Assembly (NCBI GenBank): GCA_036937835.1
Contig: CM072879.1
Coordinates: forward strand, 16,733,001 to 16,797,000
Length of the DNA stretch: 64,000 bases
Origin: Pampus argenteus
Taxonomy: Eukaryota > Chordata > Actinopteri > Scombriformes > Stromateidae
Direction of reading: 5' to 3'
Below, piece by piece: positions 48,580 to 60,534 of the stretch. Every line of letters starts with the position of its first letter. The stretch's first letter is position 1. The position numbers and the translations under genes were made by a program. Under the pieces are notes generated by a model. The model made no database searches and was not told where the DNA came from. It saw nothing but the letters and a program-made list of their open reading frames with translations.

Positions 48580-48975
48580 GACTGATACATTTGAAATAGC
48601 TGAAATACTGAAACGAATGAGGGATGCTGTTGTAGTCAAATACTGAAAGAAGTGCTGAAAATGAAATGAAATGAAAGTGCCAAAAGGAGTTTAAATGAAA
48701 AGAATAAAACACAATGAAATAAGTGGAAGTGTCACTTTAGGATCAAGTATTAAAAAGGTAAATTTGAAATTAAAGAGAAAGGGGAGTGAAAAGCGTCAGT
48801 CTTTTTAGTCTCTGAAAACTTTGAAAGGGTTTGAAGTGTCAGTTGAAGACAGTTGAAGTTCAAACACTAAAACAGTTGGAAATGAGACCGTGAAAGGGTT
48901 TGAAGAGTCAAAGTATGAACACTGAAAGCAGCTGAAGTGTCAGTTAAAGAGTTAAAGATAAAAGGAGCTGAAGCA
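48580..48975. repeat. degenerate minisatellite (CTGAAG...GTGTCAGTT units)
   Basis: Recurring CTGAAA, GAAGTGTCAGTTGAAG, GAAAGGGTTTGAAG and AGCTGAAGTGTCAGTTAAAG units of about 25-35 bp, with much divergence. All are purine-rich on this strand. Confidence 0.6.
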
Positions 48976-49020
48976 TGTGCATATAGTTTTCCAGTCACTC
49001 CAGTTTGTGATATGAATCTT

Positions 49021-49022
<2 letters not shown>

Positions 49023-49051
<29 letters not shown>
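49023..49051. repeat. (TTGA)7 tetranucleotide repeat
   Basis: Seven uninterrupted units. Confidence 0.95.
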
Positions 49052-49211
49052 CAGAGAAATCGGCAGCTGGTGATGTCGATAAACGTTTTATAATTATAGG
49101 TTATAAATTAGAGTAATTAGAGTAACAGAAAGTAATCAGATTACAAGAAGTTTACTCACTATTATGTTTGTGTGGAATTAATGAAATTAAACTTGGTTTG
49201 TATTTTAATTG

Positions 49212-49229
49212 TGATGATGATGATGATGA
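49212..49229. repeat. (GAT)6 trinucleotide repeat
   Basis: Six GAT units, giving a chance poly-His frame on the minus strand. Confidence 0.9.
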
Positions 49230-50790
49230 AAAATAGCATTTTTCTCTGCCTCCATTGTTCTGCAGAGCGTCTGCACTTCGCCAAGAACAATGTGGGGTCT
49301 CTGCCACCCGCTGCATCCCCCCCTTCGTTGATGATTAGTTTCTGATGAGGGACTATTGTCTCGAGCAACAGTAGTCGCGTGTGACAAACATCAGCAAACA
49401 CCCCTCGTTGCGGCTCTGTCTCCAGCACCAGACAGGAAGGACTGTGAACTTTGATGATTCCTATAGGAAACTAGGAAACCTTGAAAAATGATAAATGACA
49501 AATGAAGAAAAAAGGGCACGACCTTTAAATACCACAATTCTTCAGTACTGACTGTATTAAGGTTAAAAAGGAGTGTGTCTCTGAAGACTTATTCAACAGT
49601 AGAGGCACATAATAAAAAAAAGCCATTATTTGCAAACACACTTATTTCACCAGGACTGCTAAAGATCAAAACAAATGTTTTATCTAACTTGTGGTTTTCT
49701 TCACAATAAGCATTAAAGACTTACAGAGCTGCTAAAATGTCCGTATGTCCGTGACACTTACAGCAGAACAAAAAGCTGCAGAAATCATAACTCACCAAAA
49801 GATCATTTGCAGCGAGCAGAATTAGAGCATAACATTAGAAAACGGACAGCTTCAGTGCTCCAAAGTTACACGCCACATGTTGTTTCCTATAAAAACCACC
49901 AGAGGGCAGCATCACATCTTTGCCAGCTGTCCAGCTCCGACTTGCATCATCACCCTCTGGGATCCCCGCAGTGATTCATCCTCTGAGCCGCTGGGACTGA
50001 CAACTGAGTCAGAGAGCCCATCACTCATTTAGCCGGTCAATATCCGATCCGAGCAGTGATGATCCACTGTAAATGGAGGCATTAGCCTCATATTCACCTG
50101 TGGCACAGTGGGAGTGAAGCATCACACCCACACATGATATCATCTCAAAATCCATTTAGTGGCTTTTCTATATAGTATTATAGAAAGTAAGAATGGATAT
50201 TTGAAAACATACATTTCCATGTCAACTGGTGATTAGAGATCATGAGAGGTGATTAAAAGCTCTGGAAAAGCTACTACATGAGACCTCTTTTTTGTCTGTC
50301 ACATGACTTTTTCTGAGAAACTGATTGGTGAACAGATTGGTGAAATGCTTCCCACAGCAAGAGGATTCGTGATTGTGCCGACCTTGTAAACTTTCTTTTG
50401 ACTAATCATCTGGATCTCCACTTTGTACAATATTTAACTATGAAAAAAACGAACTATGAAATGACTGCAGGGTGTAAAATCTACAGAAACACATCAAATG
50501 TTTTAGACAAGACAAGACAACTCAAGTAACAACTGAAAACAACAGCTCGCACAGCCAGAAACCACCATGAGAAAAGAAATAGCACCTTCCAGAAGAAACA
50601 GGATGTGAAATATTCAGTTCACACTTGTTAAACAGCAGAAAGTTGAGGGTTGATTCACTGATTCACACACCGAACCAGCAACTCGTCTCAGTCTGAAAAC
50701 ACAATCTGCAAAAAAAATGTCATCCATCTTAGGAAGTAAATCTGCCTTTTCTTTATTTTCCCTTCTAATTGAATTTAGTTTTTCTTTCAT
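49230..50790. other. intergenic, nothing recognised
   Basis: Unique-looking DNA between the GAT repeat and the exon-like segment at 50797. No gene is recognised. Confidence 0.5.
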
Positions 50791-50796
50791 TTTCAG

Positions 50797-50846
50797 ATGA
50801 ACAGAAGCGATTTGATGCGGTGATGAGATTCTCTATCAGATACGAT
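50797..50846 (+). CDS. candidate orphan coding exon, 50 bp
   Basis: A long pyrimidine tract and TTTCATTTTCAG acceptor are followed by 50 bp open in one frame and then GAT|GTGAGTC, a near-consensus donor. In the frame entering with two bases of a codon it reads (D)EQKRFDAVMRFSIRYD, a protein-like mix of charged and hydrophobic residues. I do not recognise the family, and no partner exon could be placed within the window. It may be a true exon of an unplaced gene, a relic, or chance. Confidence 0.25.
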
Positions 50847-50849
50847 GTG

Positions 50850-52390
50850 AGTCTTTGAGCTCACAGCCCACACATATAGCGTCACGCTGCACTGCAAAGT
50901 GTGTCGGATGCTTTTCAGACACAAGACTGAAGGATTTCTTCTCTCTGTTATCTAATGTGTCTGTATCAGTTTTAACTGCAGATTTCTTGATCTAAATGAG
51001 TTGTGCTATAAAAAAAAAAAAAAAAAAGGCTTCATCCTCATCAATAATTGATTCACAGTAAAAACGTTTGTCTCCCTGCTCTTCAGGACCACTCTGTCTA
51101 ACCCGACATCCTCCCAGAACACTTATGTAACCCGAGGCTGAAAAAGCAAAATGCCACAGACTGGCAAGATGGAGGGGACAATGGCAGACCCCTATCAGGC
51201 CCCCTCCAGACCCGCCTGCCTGAACCTCAGCCTTCCTGCCGGGCCCAGGCTCTGACATTTTGATTGAGAACGCTGGCTCGCTGGCGGTAACAAGGTGAGA
51301 TGCTGCTGATTTGCTGTCCTGTGACTTTCAGGAATAAGGGCACTTTCATCCCGGCCGTCACTCTCAGACGGCTGGCTGGGGCGTTGACCTTTCCATTACT
51401 GTTGGTTTGGAAGTAAATGCAGATCAGGACAGTGATGGCTGGCAGGTGTGAACTGAACCTGCAGGTAGCTGGATGAGTTTCAGGCATTATGTAATGAAGC
51501 ATAATGTTGGGTTCGCGCTGACTGCAGGCTCTTATGTGATCAGTTCTTACAATGTAGGAAGAGTAAACTTATTCTGATGAACTAAACACTGCTTGAGTTA
51601 CTCATGTGATCACAGATATAAGATGAGTTTCACTAAGGTGGGAGTTTGTAGGTTCATCTGCATACATTTGTCTATACTTGTCAGCATTACTCATGAATAA
51701 TGTTTAAAAATAGTGTTTTAGACTCATTAAAAGGGTAAATCCACTTCTTTCACACATCAAGATCAGTTGTGGCTCTGAGAAAACATATAATAATTTACAA
51801 ATAATACATTTGTATATTCAAACTGAGTCTAGTGATGAAACGGTGCAGTAAGTGGAGATTTCACACATCTTGATTAAAATTATATTCAGTATTATAAAAG
51901 AAAACATTCATATTTGAGACGCTTGAATCAGAGAACTACTCAGAATTATCGAAGTATTTGGTGAGACAGGTTATATTTCTAAACATGTTTTGGTTTTCAG
52001 TGATTTAAAATATCCAGAGTGTCATGTCCTAACCTCTACTTTAACGTTCAAACATGTAGAAAAACATTTAGCTGAGGTTTTGTGTAATTTCTGGGTCTAA
52101 TATTTGTACAGAAAAGCCTGCGATTTGAGGAAAACAATAGTTAGAAGAATTATATAACCAATAATATAATCCTTCACTCGTCATGTTTCTGTAGAGGAAC
52201 ATTATAGCGGATGTCTATGGATCCATATAGTCTTATTTATATTTCACCCTGCAGCTTTTTTTTTCTGTGGGCTGATTAAATTTATTGTATTTATTTATTT
52301 TGTTGTATTTTTTATTTTTCTGAGAAAATGGTCTCACGTAGATGAAGCAATATTATAGCAACACAGTACAGTTGGGGAATGTCTAAACTA
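50850..52390. other. intergenic, nothing recognised
   Basis: It contains a poly-A run at 51010-51027. The minus-strand frames at 50992-51502 are unsupported. Confidence 0.5.
51010..51027. repeat. poly-A tract (A18)
   Basis: Uninterrupted As. Confidence 0.9.
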
Positions 52391-52406
52391 ATATCTTCTT
52401 TTTCTG

Positions 52407-52427
52407 CTTCTTCTTCTTCTTCTTCTT
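52407..52427. repeat. (CTT)7 trinucleotide repeat
   Basis: Seven CTT units ending in TTAG. It resembles a splice acceptor, but no open exon follows. Confidence 0.9.
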
Positions 52428-52846
52428 AGAAATAGGCGCTGAGTGGGTGGGCAGAATGTGGGGTAAAAATAAAGAGCAAAGAGAATGAGTCACTGTTCCC
52501 TCAATCCCAGTCTGGATATAAATACATCCACATAGACACACGTACACGCATACGCTTCTCCACGCGTGGCTGACATTACATAAGCTGGAGTGTGGGAGGT
52601 GTGATGCAAGCCATGTATAATTCATCAATGTGGGACTGAACTGAGGGGTAGCTCTTATACCCAAAGTGAGGCCCCTGAACACATCACCAATGTTTTTATG
52701 GTTGAATTTAATAATGCACCAACTTGAGAATCGGACTCGAGTGTTAAAAAAAATCGGTCAGTTGCAGCTCTGACAGACAACCAGGAGGCTCAGAGCGCTT
52801 ATCAAACATGACAGAAAGTAAAGGGAGAAAGATCAGACTGTCACAG

Positions 52847-52922
52847 TGGAGGAGCAGGAGGAGCAGGAGGAGCAGGAGGTGCAGGAGGAGCAGGAGGAGC
52901 AGGAGGAGCAGGTGGAGCAGGT
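52847..52922. repeat. 9-bp minisatellite, GGAGCAGGA
   Basis: Eight units of GGAGCAGGA with G/T variants. The minus-strand Leu/His-rich frame is a by-product. Confidence 0.95.
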
Positions 52923-52964
52923 GAAACATACCACAGTCAATTCAATTCAAACTCAACTTAAAGC

Positions 52965-53245
52965 TGCATTAATGGATTTTCAGCTGATTCGAGGCAGCAG
53001 AAACAAGCTGTGAACACACTGACATATTAAACTAGTTTGCATACTGTTGCCTATTCACACATCCAGTACTGTGATGATTGAACCACATGTTACTTCAGCT
53101 TGACGAGTATGAGGAGTGATTATTCTCTGTGGGTTGCCGCTTCATAAATCATCCATTTATATAAATATATTTCAACAAATATCAACTCCAATCAACTACA
53201 TAACAATGTGAAAGTAGATGCACTGTGACGTGTTGCTTCAGGTGT
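52965..53245. repeat. interspersed repeat fragment ('GGCAGCAGAAACAAGC' family)
   Basis: GAGGCAGCAGAAACAAGCTG, then AACACACTGACATATTAAAC, shared with the copy at 39672. The continuation CCAGTACTGTGATGATTGAA is loosely similar to 44950-44990. Borders are approximate. Confidence 0.5.
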
Positions 53246-54364
53246 GTTTCTGTTTTGTCCACAGAGGGCGTAAGAGTGCCGAGAACAGAAACAGCTGCAT
53301 GAATCTCTACTGCAGTTTAGTCTCGTTATCCTGCAGGTATGCTGTATTACCTTAAAACACATTTATGTTTTCAGCGAGAAGAAGTTTGATTTAAGTAAAC
53401 TACTTAAAATCCTATGTTTTCCTGTCCACGGTTCTCAGATTTCAGTAATTCATTATCAGTTAATATGAAGTTATTTCGCTTATATAAAATATTTAATTTG
53501 ATAATCAGAAGACAGTTATAATCTAATATAACATAATCAGATTTATTTGAGGGGTGATGAGAAAGGTTAACAGGATAATAATATAATTTAATCATATAGG
53601 TTTGTATCTACAGTCTGACATGAAGTGCTTAAATTACTGCGTGTGACGCAGACAGTAAGAAGTAACCTACTTTCACACGCTCTTTGGGGAAACACTGCAT
53701 TTCAAGTGTCGACATCATTAACCATGAAAGTTTCATTTCCTCATAACTGTCAGATGTAAACAAAACCAAAACAAACCGGTTCAACCAAAATAACCCAAAG
53801 GATCCCAAACCAAAGAAACCTTTTAAAAAAAACAAAATTCAGACCAACTAAAACAAGACAGATCAATAAAGACGATCAACCAATAAGCTGATGTCTTTGT
53901 CCAATAACTTTAAATTAACAAAGCGCTTAAAGGAGAATTCTGCTTTATAACTAGGATCTTAATTTAAAATGGACAAAAACCATTTAATTTTTTACCTTAA
54001 AGGAACTATGAGGACTTTTTAACTGGTTATGAAACAGTCTCAGTTTAATGATGCTTCTACATGACCTACATAAGCAAACAAGAGAATATCGGCTACGTCT
54101 ATGAAACCATGAAATCAGATAACATTTGTTTACATTGGATGAAGCATGAGGGAGTATAAAAACATGAAGCTACGAGGACGAGGGGAGGACATTTCTGTTT
54201 GTTTGATAAGGTTTAAAGTTAGACTAGTTGTTGTCTTCCATTGCTGCATATGTCAACGTGTCGGCCATATTGGTCCAGGCAACTGGCCTGTAAACAAAGA
54301 AGTATATATGCATGTTATGATGCCAAAAATTATGTCACATGATTCGGGCATCTGTAGCATCTAC

Positions 54365-54365
<1 letters not shown>

Positions 54366-54400
<35 letters not shown>
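54366..54400. repeat. (TA)17 microsatellite
   Basis: Uninterrupted TA run. Confidence 0.95.
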
Positions 54401-54403
<3 letters not shown>

Positions 54404-54495
54404 TATACTATCTGGTCCAAAACACTACTACAATTACAACTGATACGGTGCCACCGAAGAGAGCAAACAGAAATCTACTTCGTTAGGAGACCTCT

Positions 54496-54509
54496 GTTGT
54501 CATGGTAAC
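54496..54509. promoter_or_regulatory. RFX X-box-like motif
   Basis: GTTGTCATGGTAAC fits the X-box pattern GTTRCC-AT-GGYAAC with one transition in each half. No gene start is nearby. Confidence 0.3.
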
Positions 54510-57337
54510 AATGATAACTACGTGATTCAGTTATCGGATGACTGTAGTCATGATTAAAAAAAAACAAACAGTGTCATCTTGTGATTGAAAATGTGGAAGT
54601 TGCAGTTATAAACAAGACCTGCGTTAAAGTCTGGTGTTTTTTTTTTTGACTCACACGTCCACGACTTTGTATCTGTTTTCTTCTTTTGCTCGTTGCCATA
54701 TTTCTACAGCCGTTAGAGCCTCTGTCACATGAGCGTCATTTTACATAAACAACATAACTTAAACATCTCATCCTGTTGTTTGTTTTGTGGAAGAGAAAAC
54801 AAAGGAAAACATTGAAATTATTGCCTAAACTGTGTTACTAAACCAGACCAACGTTCTGGTTCAACATTACTGAAGTTGTGCATGAACACAATGTTCTTGT
54901 GCAATCAGGGATTATTTTTATTTCGGGTACAAAAAAAACCCCCAAAAAACCCAACAAATTGTTATAATAAGATGGAATTTTCTATTATTTTTACACAAAC
55001 TTTTAATCTGTACCACACAAGGTTTTGATCTCCACGTCAAACTCAAACGTTTGATGGATCAATTGGATTGTGGAGGTTTCCTTCGGTCGGTGTGCTGTTT
55101 TGATTTTCCCCAGAGCCGTGCACACAGGGACAGTAGATGGTTATTAATGCAGTGTGTAACCCATAAATCAGCTAATGTATGAAGCATCCGGTTACTCCTC
55201 TCCTCCCCGACTAATGCAGCATTTTCTTTCATTGTTTCCTGTCCTTTTTCTTACCCAGCGAAGGGTCTAAAAGTAGCAACAATACAGCTGACATGCTTTT
55301 TCTTCTTCTTCTTCTTCCTCCCGCAAATGTTTTGCAGGCATTTAGAGGGCAAACAGAGTATGAAGCCTTCAGTTTAAAAAGGATGTGATAGCCACTTAAA
55401 AAAATTAAAAAAAGTATTGAATATCTCATAAAAAAAAGATTACACAAACTCTGTGATAAGTTGTGATTACGTTACGCGTGAGGTATAAAAATTGCAAAGC
55501 CTGGGAAAATCATTATTTCAGGTTGCACACGTTTACCCGTGACTTTCGATAAAGAAGCAGAAGACATGCCAGTGTCGCCTTTTTTTAAGTTTCACTTCAG
55601 TTTTCCCAGAAGTTAAATCTTTTACGAGATGGGCCCTAATAGAAAGGATTTAAGAAATAGTGAGATGATGATGTTTTCAGATAAAAACAGTCAAAATCAG
55701 CAACACATTAGCAGAAACGCACCAAGAGTCATATATATACACAAGCACTGCTATCAGAATACACAGCACACAGCTCTCTTTAGTATTCCTTCTTTACTCC
55801 ACCCTGGAAAGGACTTATTGCTCCTTCTCCTCCTCCTGTCAAAGTGGTGTATTAACAAGGACCTGTCATATAAGCTGACACTTAAAGTATTTTCCTTTAT
55901 TAGCAGAGCCGGGCTTTCACAACAGCAGGGATTTTTCCTTCTGCGGTAACATCACTGGAAATGTTGACACAACACCAGGCTTTCTCCTGAAAACACTCGG
56001 CTGCTTCAGGATCCAGGATTCCAGTCTAGCCTTTCCTCCCTCATCCCACATCCTCCTCAGGGATGCTGTCAAGATGTCGTCACAGCTTCAGCTCGTGTTG
56101 TATCTCGGGCCTGCAGGTCAGTGTGTGCAGCTGAATGGAAACTCTGCAGGACTGGAGTAATTTACTGGCACCGTCTGATGCAGTGACTCAACGTTGGGCA
56201 AACAAAGCCCCAGAGAAGACAGATATTGGTCACGCTTTAAAGAGCAGCTTAGAAAACTTTTTTTTTTTTTCACTCTGGACTATGTGGGTCACTCGGGAAC
56301 AGTGAAAAAAAAAACAAAAAAAAGGGAATTTATTTTTCAGTGCATTGAGAGCAGGACGCAGAAAATGAAGTTTACTTTAGCTATACGTTACAGAGAAATG
56401 CTGCGTTTCAATCTGGCATCGAGCGAAATGATTTTCTCACCAGGGATTAGCATAAGATTATTTTACTGAACACAGTCAACGACATCTTTCCACTTCGGCT
56501 CCACTGATTAAACAACATAACCACATACTGCAAGGACGTCTTAAAACTGGCTTTTAGCTTTAGAGTCAATTCCAGCTCGAACGCAAACAAAATCTCTGAC
56601 TTGTCACAACGTATTCATGGTTTAGATTATCTATACTATATATCTGGATGAAATAATCGTTCAGGGAAACAACTTGATCGGTTTTGCTGACTGATACAGA
56701 GGCGGCGGCGAAGGCCCAGATCTTGTATTTCTGCCTCCTGAACCACCAGAAGCTGGTTTGATGGATTGTCGGACGGCATGTGAATGGAGAGCTGAGAGAG
56801 TACTCAGCGCTGTACCCTTCAACACAAGCAGACAGCTCTTATGCAGGGATGCCTGGTGGTGTTATTGTAGGCTGCAGCTCAAGAAGGTAGAAGTGCCTCT
56901 CTGACCCTGAATTTATCAAGTGGAGCTGATTGTTCACACAAAGTAATGAAAACCGACTCACGTTGTTGCCATTCAGTCACTGACATCGTGCACATTGTAC
57001 TGTGTGAACTGGGTGAGAGTTTATGTCTCATTTCTGTTGTGTTTTTATTGAAGGTACACAGGACAGGATGTGTCCACGCTTCGACGGACAGTCATAAATA
57101 ACAGGATTGTTCCAGTGAAGGTAGTAAAATGTGGAGAATGTTTAATTTGTTTATCAAACAACACCACGGTGAGCCATCATAGCCGAGATGTTTCCCCTCC
57201 TGCTGACTGTAAAATATCTCTTATGAACAACATTTCCGGACACCAGAGAGAAGCCATCTCGTTAACAGTGTGTGTATTAGCGAGCATTAAATCAACAGGT
57301 CATGTGATCAGAGAACGTCCTGTTGCCTGAGCGCCGA

Positions 57338-57355
57338 GTGTGTGTGTGTGTGTGT
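57338..57355. repeat. (GT)9 microsatellite
   Basis: Uninterrupted GT run. Confidence 0.9.
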
Positions 57356-57398
57356 TTAAAGGGTAGCTGGGTGGAGGGGGGTGGGGTGGAGTCTGAGC

Positions 57399-57412
57399 GT
57401 TGTCCAGGCAAC
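57399..57412. promoter_or_regulatory. RFX X-box-like motif
   Basis: GTTGTCCAGGCAAC has two good half-sites (GTTGTC, GGCAAC). It is preceded by a GGGGGGTGGGG run. Confidence 0.25.
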
Positions 57413-58794
57413 AGCCTCAGTTATGTAACATCATATGGTGTGATGTAAACAAAGCATCCAGCAATATGTACACCCCACCTTTTTATCAGCGCTGCGGAGA
57501 ATATAAAGAAACACACACATGTAGCTCAAACACATGCACATCATTTAAATTTAAAACCGCAAACCTATTTCCACTCGTGATGTAGAAGAAGAAAAACTTA
57601 CTTTATGGATACAAATTATGCAGACATCATAATTTACCTTTTACAACCATGCAAGGCACCTTTGATTGAAATGAGGTTTGTTAGGGAGGCTGGATGCTGT
57701 ACTGGTGCTTAAAAGGGAAACCGTCCAGTGTGATATGTGTATATGTTTGGGCTTATCTCCACAGGACAGCTTGGCTGCCGAAACCATTTTCCCGTATTTA
57801 TATAGGTTGTTTATGACCAGTTCCTTGCATATCTGCAGCAATAGGAAGCACACTGAGAAAGAAGGAGGATGAAAGGACGCCACCCTATAAATACTTTAAC
57901 ATCAATCTTTATCCAAACGCCTAACTGTGTGCCAAGAGAAATAGGACACTGAGGCATTCCCTTATGAATACTCTCCTTTCTTTGCAAGGTCACGTTCAAT
58001 AAATATCTGTTTTTGATTTTAAAGGGAGACAAAGTCATAAAAACAGCACAAGAAACCCCATGAACATCAGTGTCTTCCCTTCACACAAGAGGCTATTGTT
58101 CAGGGGACATTTCTGCTGGGCAGCTGTGCTTATTTTCTGTAACCACTCCGGGATATTAATAGCCTTACTGCCATTCACTGACACCACTGTGGGGGCTGTT
58201 GAGGAAGTCCCCTTCTTTAATATGACCAAACAGTCATTATATTGCTGCACTGACTGAAAGGTCGAACCCACATGGCAGTGAGGGAGACTTTTTGGTCAAG
58301 AAAATCCCTCCAGATCATCAGATACATCTCGTCAGTCTGTAAGTGGACACTCACATCTGCTTTATCAAGTCAAATCACAAATCTACCTCAGAGGGTTTTC
58401 CAATCGGTACGAGATACAACACCGTCCTCTGTTTGGAAAAGAGAAATAACCCAATGAAACCTACCTCGGAAAAAAAGGGAAGAAACCCGATGAGGAGAGA
58501 GTCATCTTCTCGTACAGCAACAGAGTAGACAGAAATAACAATAATAACACCAGACTCGGGGAAATGGGCCATAATGTTATTTTGCCAAATTTGGCAGGAC
58601 CGAAAAGATGCAAACCACTCAGTTGTTGTCATAAAACCACAAATGTCAACTTCATCATAGCACGCTAGAAAAAAAAAAAATCCAATGATGGGATCAACAG
58701 TCATAATGAAACAGCGTCTGAGAACCACAACTGTATGTACAAAACGTGCCAATTCAACTTGTGGTGGAAGATAAAACTCAAGGGATCACAGAAG

Positions 58795-58985
58795 GATGTC
58801 TGCACCGGGTTTCAGAGCAGTTCACTCAATAGCTATTGAGATATTTCATCCGAAAAACAACATTTTACCTCATGGTGGCGCTAGAGGAAATCTCTGGATT
58901 CATCCTCTGGGACCATGAATGGGATCAAAATTTTACCATCTGTAATCCAGTTAGGATATTTCAGTCTGAAAAATGGCTAAAAAAC
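58795..58985 (-). repeat. 'GGATGAAT' percomorph repeat, copy 4 (minus)
   Basis: ATAGCTATTGAGATATTTCA, TCATGGTGGCGCTAGAGGAA, ATTCATCCTCTGGGACCATG and ATATTTCAGTCTGAAAAATG. This is the best-preserved core of the four copies, in the same orientation as the 16.5 kb copy. Confidence 0.75.
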
Positions 58986-58989
58986 CTTT

Positions 58990-60220
58990 TAACATGGACA
59001 AAAACACCAAGTTACTTGATGAAACGGTCTGTCTCTGGCAGCATCTCAGTTTATTGTGAGTTTGGAAACAGGAAGTTAGGTGAAATCCAGTTTTTCACAG
59101 CAGCAGCACGAGCCTCTAATTTACCAGAACGGGTGTGATCATCCGCCTTTACGAGCACATACTATACATATTATCAGCGTGGCAGTGGAAACAGCATCCA
59201 GTGGCTGCCTTTAATTTGGCTGAGAGGCTAAAGAACGGAGCTCTGGTATCCAGATCGCTTCTTCTTCTTCATCTCAAACACACTTCCAGAGCGATACCAC
59301 ATTTCTTGCTAAACATTAAAGACACAACAGGATCTTGTCCAGCTGTAATCTCAGAAAACTCTGATTTGATCTGCGCTTGCGTTGACTTTGGCGAGCAGAA
59401 TAGCAGCTGGGGGCTCAATTAATAAACAATTGTTCTACTCTTGGCCTTGCATTAATTTAAACCAAACAAGCTGTCTTCTCAAGGAAAATGTGGTTATGTA
59501 AAAACATCACATACCGAACCCCCAACCCCTTCTTTCTTTTTTTTTTTTTTTCATCCTGCACCGAAAAGCTGAAAACATCTCAATTTTTAAGTGGGTGTAC
59601 AGAGAGCATGAATATATATTTTAAAAATAAAAACTACATCTCAGAAAAAAACTGAGCAGCATTTGCGAAAACAAGTTGCAATTTGTCAAAAAAGCCTTGA
59701 GAGATGAAAACAGAATCACTTTCACATGCATTAAGTCAATAATAATCCTCTATTCATACTAAATTAACCCCCATACAGAAAGAAATGCTGCATTAATGTT
59801 TAGATCTCTGTGTGGAAACAAAACCTCGTTCCTATTCTTGGGAAAAAAAAAAAAAAAAAAGTTTCACTATTCAAATGTGCCATTTTAAGTTGTTGTAGCT
59901 GAAACAGGTGAGTCATAAAGCTCAACGGGGCCAGGAGTCCCGTTCTACAGTCTGCAGGAAGCCTGTGATATGATGGTGGGCGGCTGTCACACAATCACTT
60001 ATTAATGATTTGCCTCACTGCAGCAAACTTTCTTCGGTTGACAGCGTGTTTTCTCAGAGCTAGTTTACAGCAACTGCAACCACTGACTTGATATGAAAAA
60101 TGTAAAAAAACTGTTCAGGCTGCAGTTTAGTTTAAAATCTGGGTCATCTGTTCTCACACTAAAGTTGTTTCCAGTTCAAATGAGCCCCAGTAAAGCCTGC
60201 CGACAGTGTGATGCATTCAC
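58990..60220. other. intergenic, nothing recognised
   Basis: It includes poly-T (about 59537-59551) and poly-A (59843-59860) runs. No gene is recognised. Confidence 0.5.
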
Positions 60221-60222
60221 AT

Positions 60223-60530
60223 TTAAAGGACGTGTTCACAATTCTTCAAATCTGACTGCTATTATGAAGCTTCAGTCCTCCAAATTAATCAAATCAAGCA
60301 CATATTTTTCATTATTACGGTAGTCTTTTTAGTGCCAAAGTCCTTCTTTTTGTTACTGTACTTCCACTGCAGCTCAACAGAGAAACATAAAAAAGGGGAA
60401 TATAAGCATATATAGCTTCAGATAAAGCTTTAAATGCATTTTAGACATTGAAGGTGCATTTGAAAGGGATCTTTTAACGGTCAGTATAAACAGGACGGAT
60501 GATTATAGAAAGAAAAACACTTTTTTTTCC
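60223..60530 (+). repeat. 'CTTCCACTGCAG' MITE-like repeat, copy 2
   Basis: It starts AAAGGACGTGTTCACAATTC and contains AGCTTCAGTCCTCCAAATTA, AGTGCCAAAGTCCTTCTTTT, TGTACTTCCACTGCAGCTCA, GCTTCAGATAAAGCTTTAAA and CAGTATAAACAGGACGGATG. It aligns collinearly with 33770-34032, including the spacing of the blocks. Confidence 0.75.
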
Positions 60531-60534
60531 CCAT

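Larger units (their letters stand above)
53250..58790. other. intergenic, microsatellites only
   Basis: It holds TA (54366-54400) and GT (57338-57355) tracts and two X-box-like motifs. Frames at 54146, 55629, 57070 and 58375 lack domains. No gene is recognised on either strand. Confidence 0.5.

Noticed and set aside
52744..52929. Leu-rich minus-strand frame
   Set aside because: Product of the GGAGCAGGA minisatellite; not a membrane protein.
53265..53337. Exon-like segment CCACAG|AGGG...CTGCAG|GTATGC
   Set aside because: Open in one frame, but it sits at the edge of an interspersed repeat whose CCACAGAGGGCG motif is common. The peptide is unconvincing.
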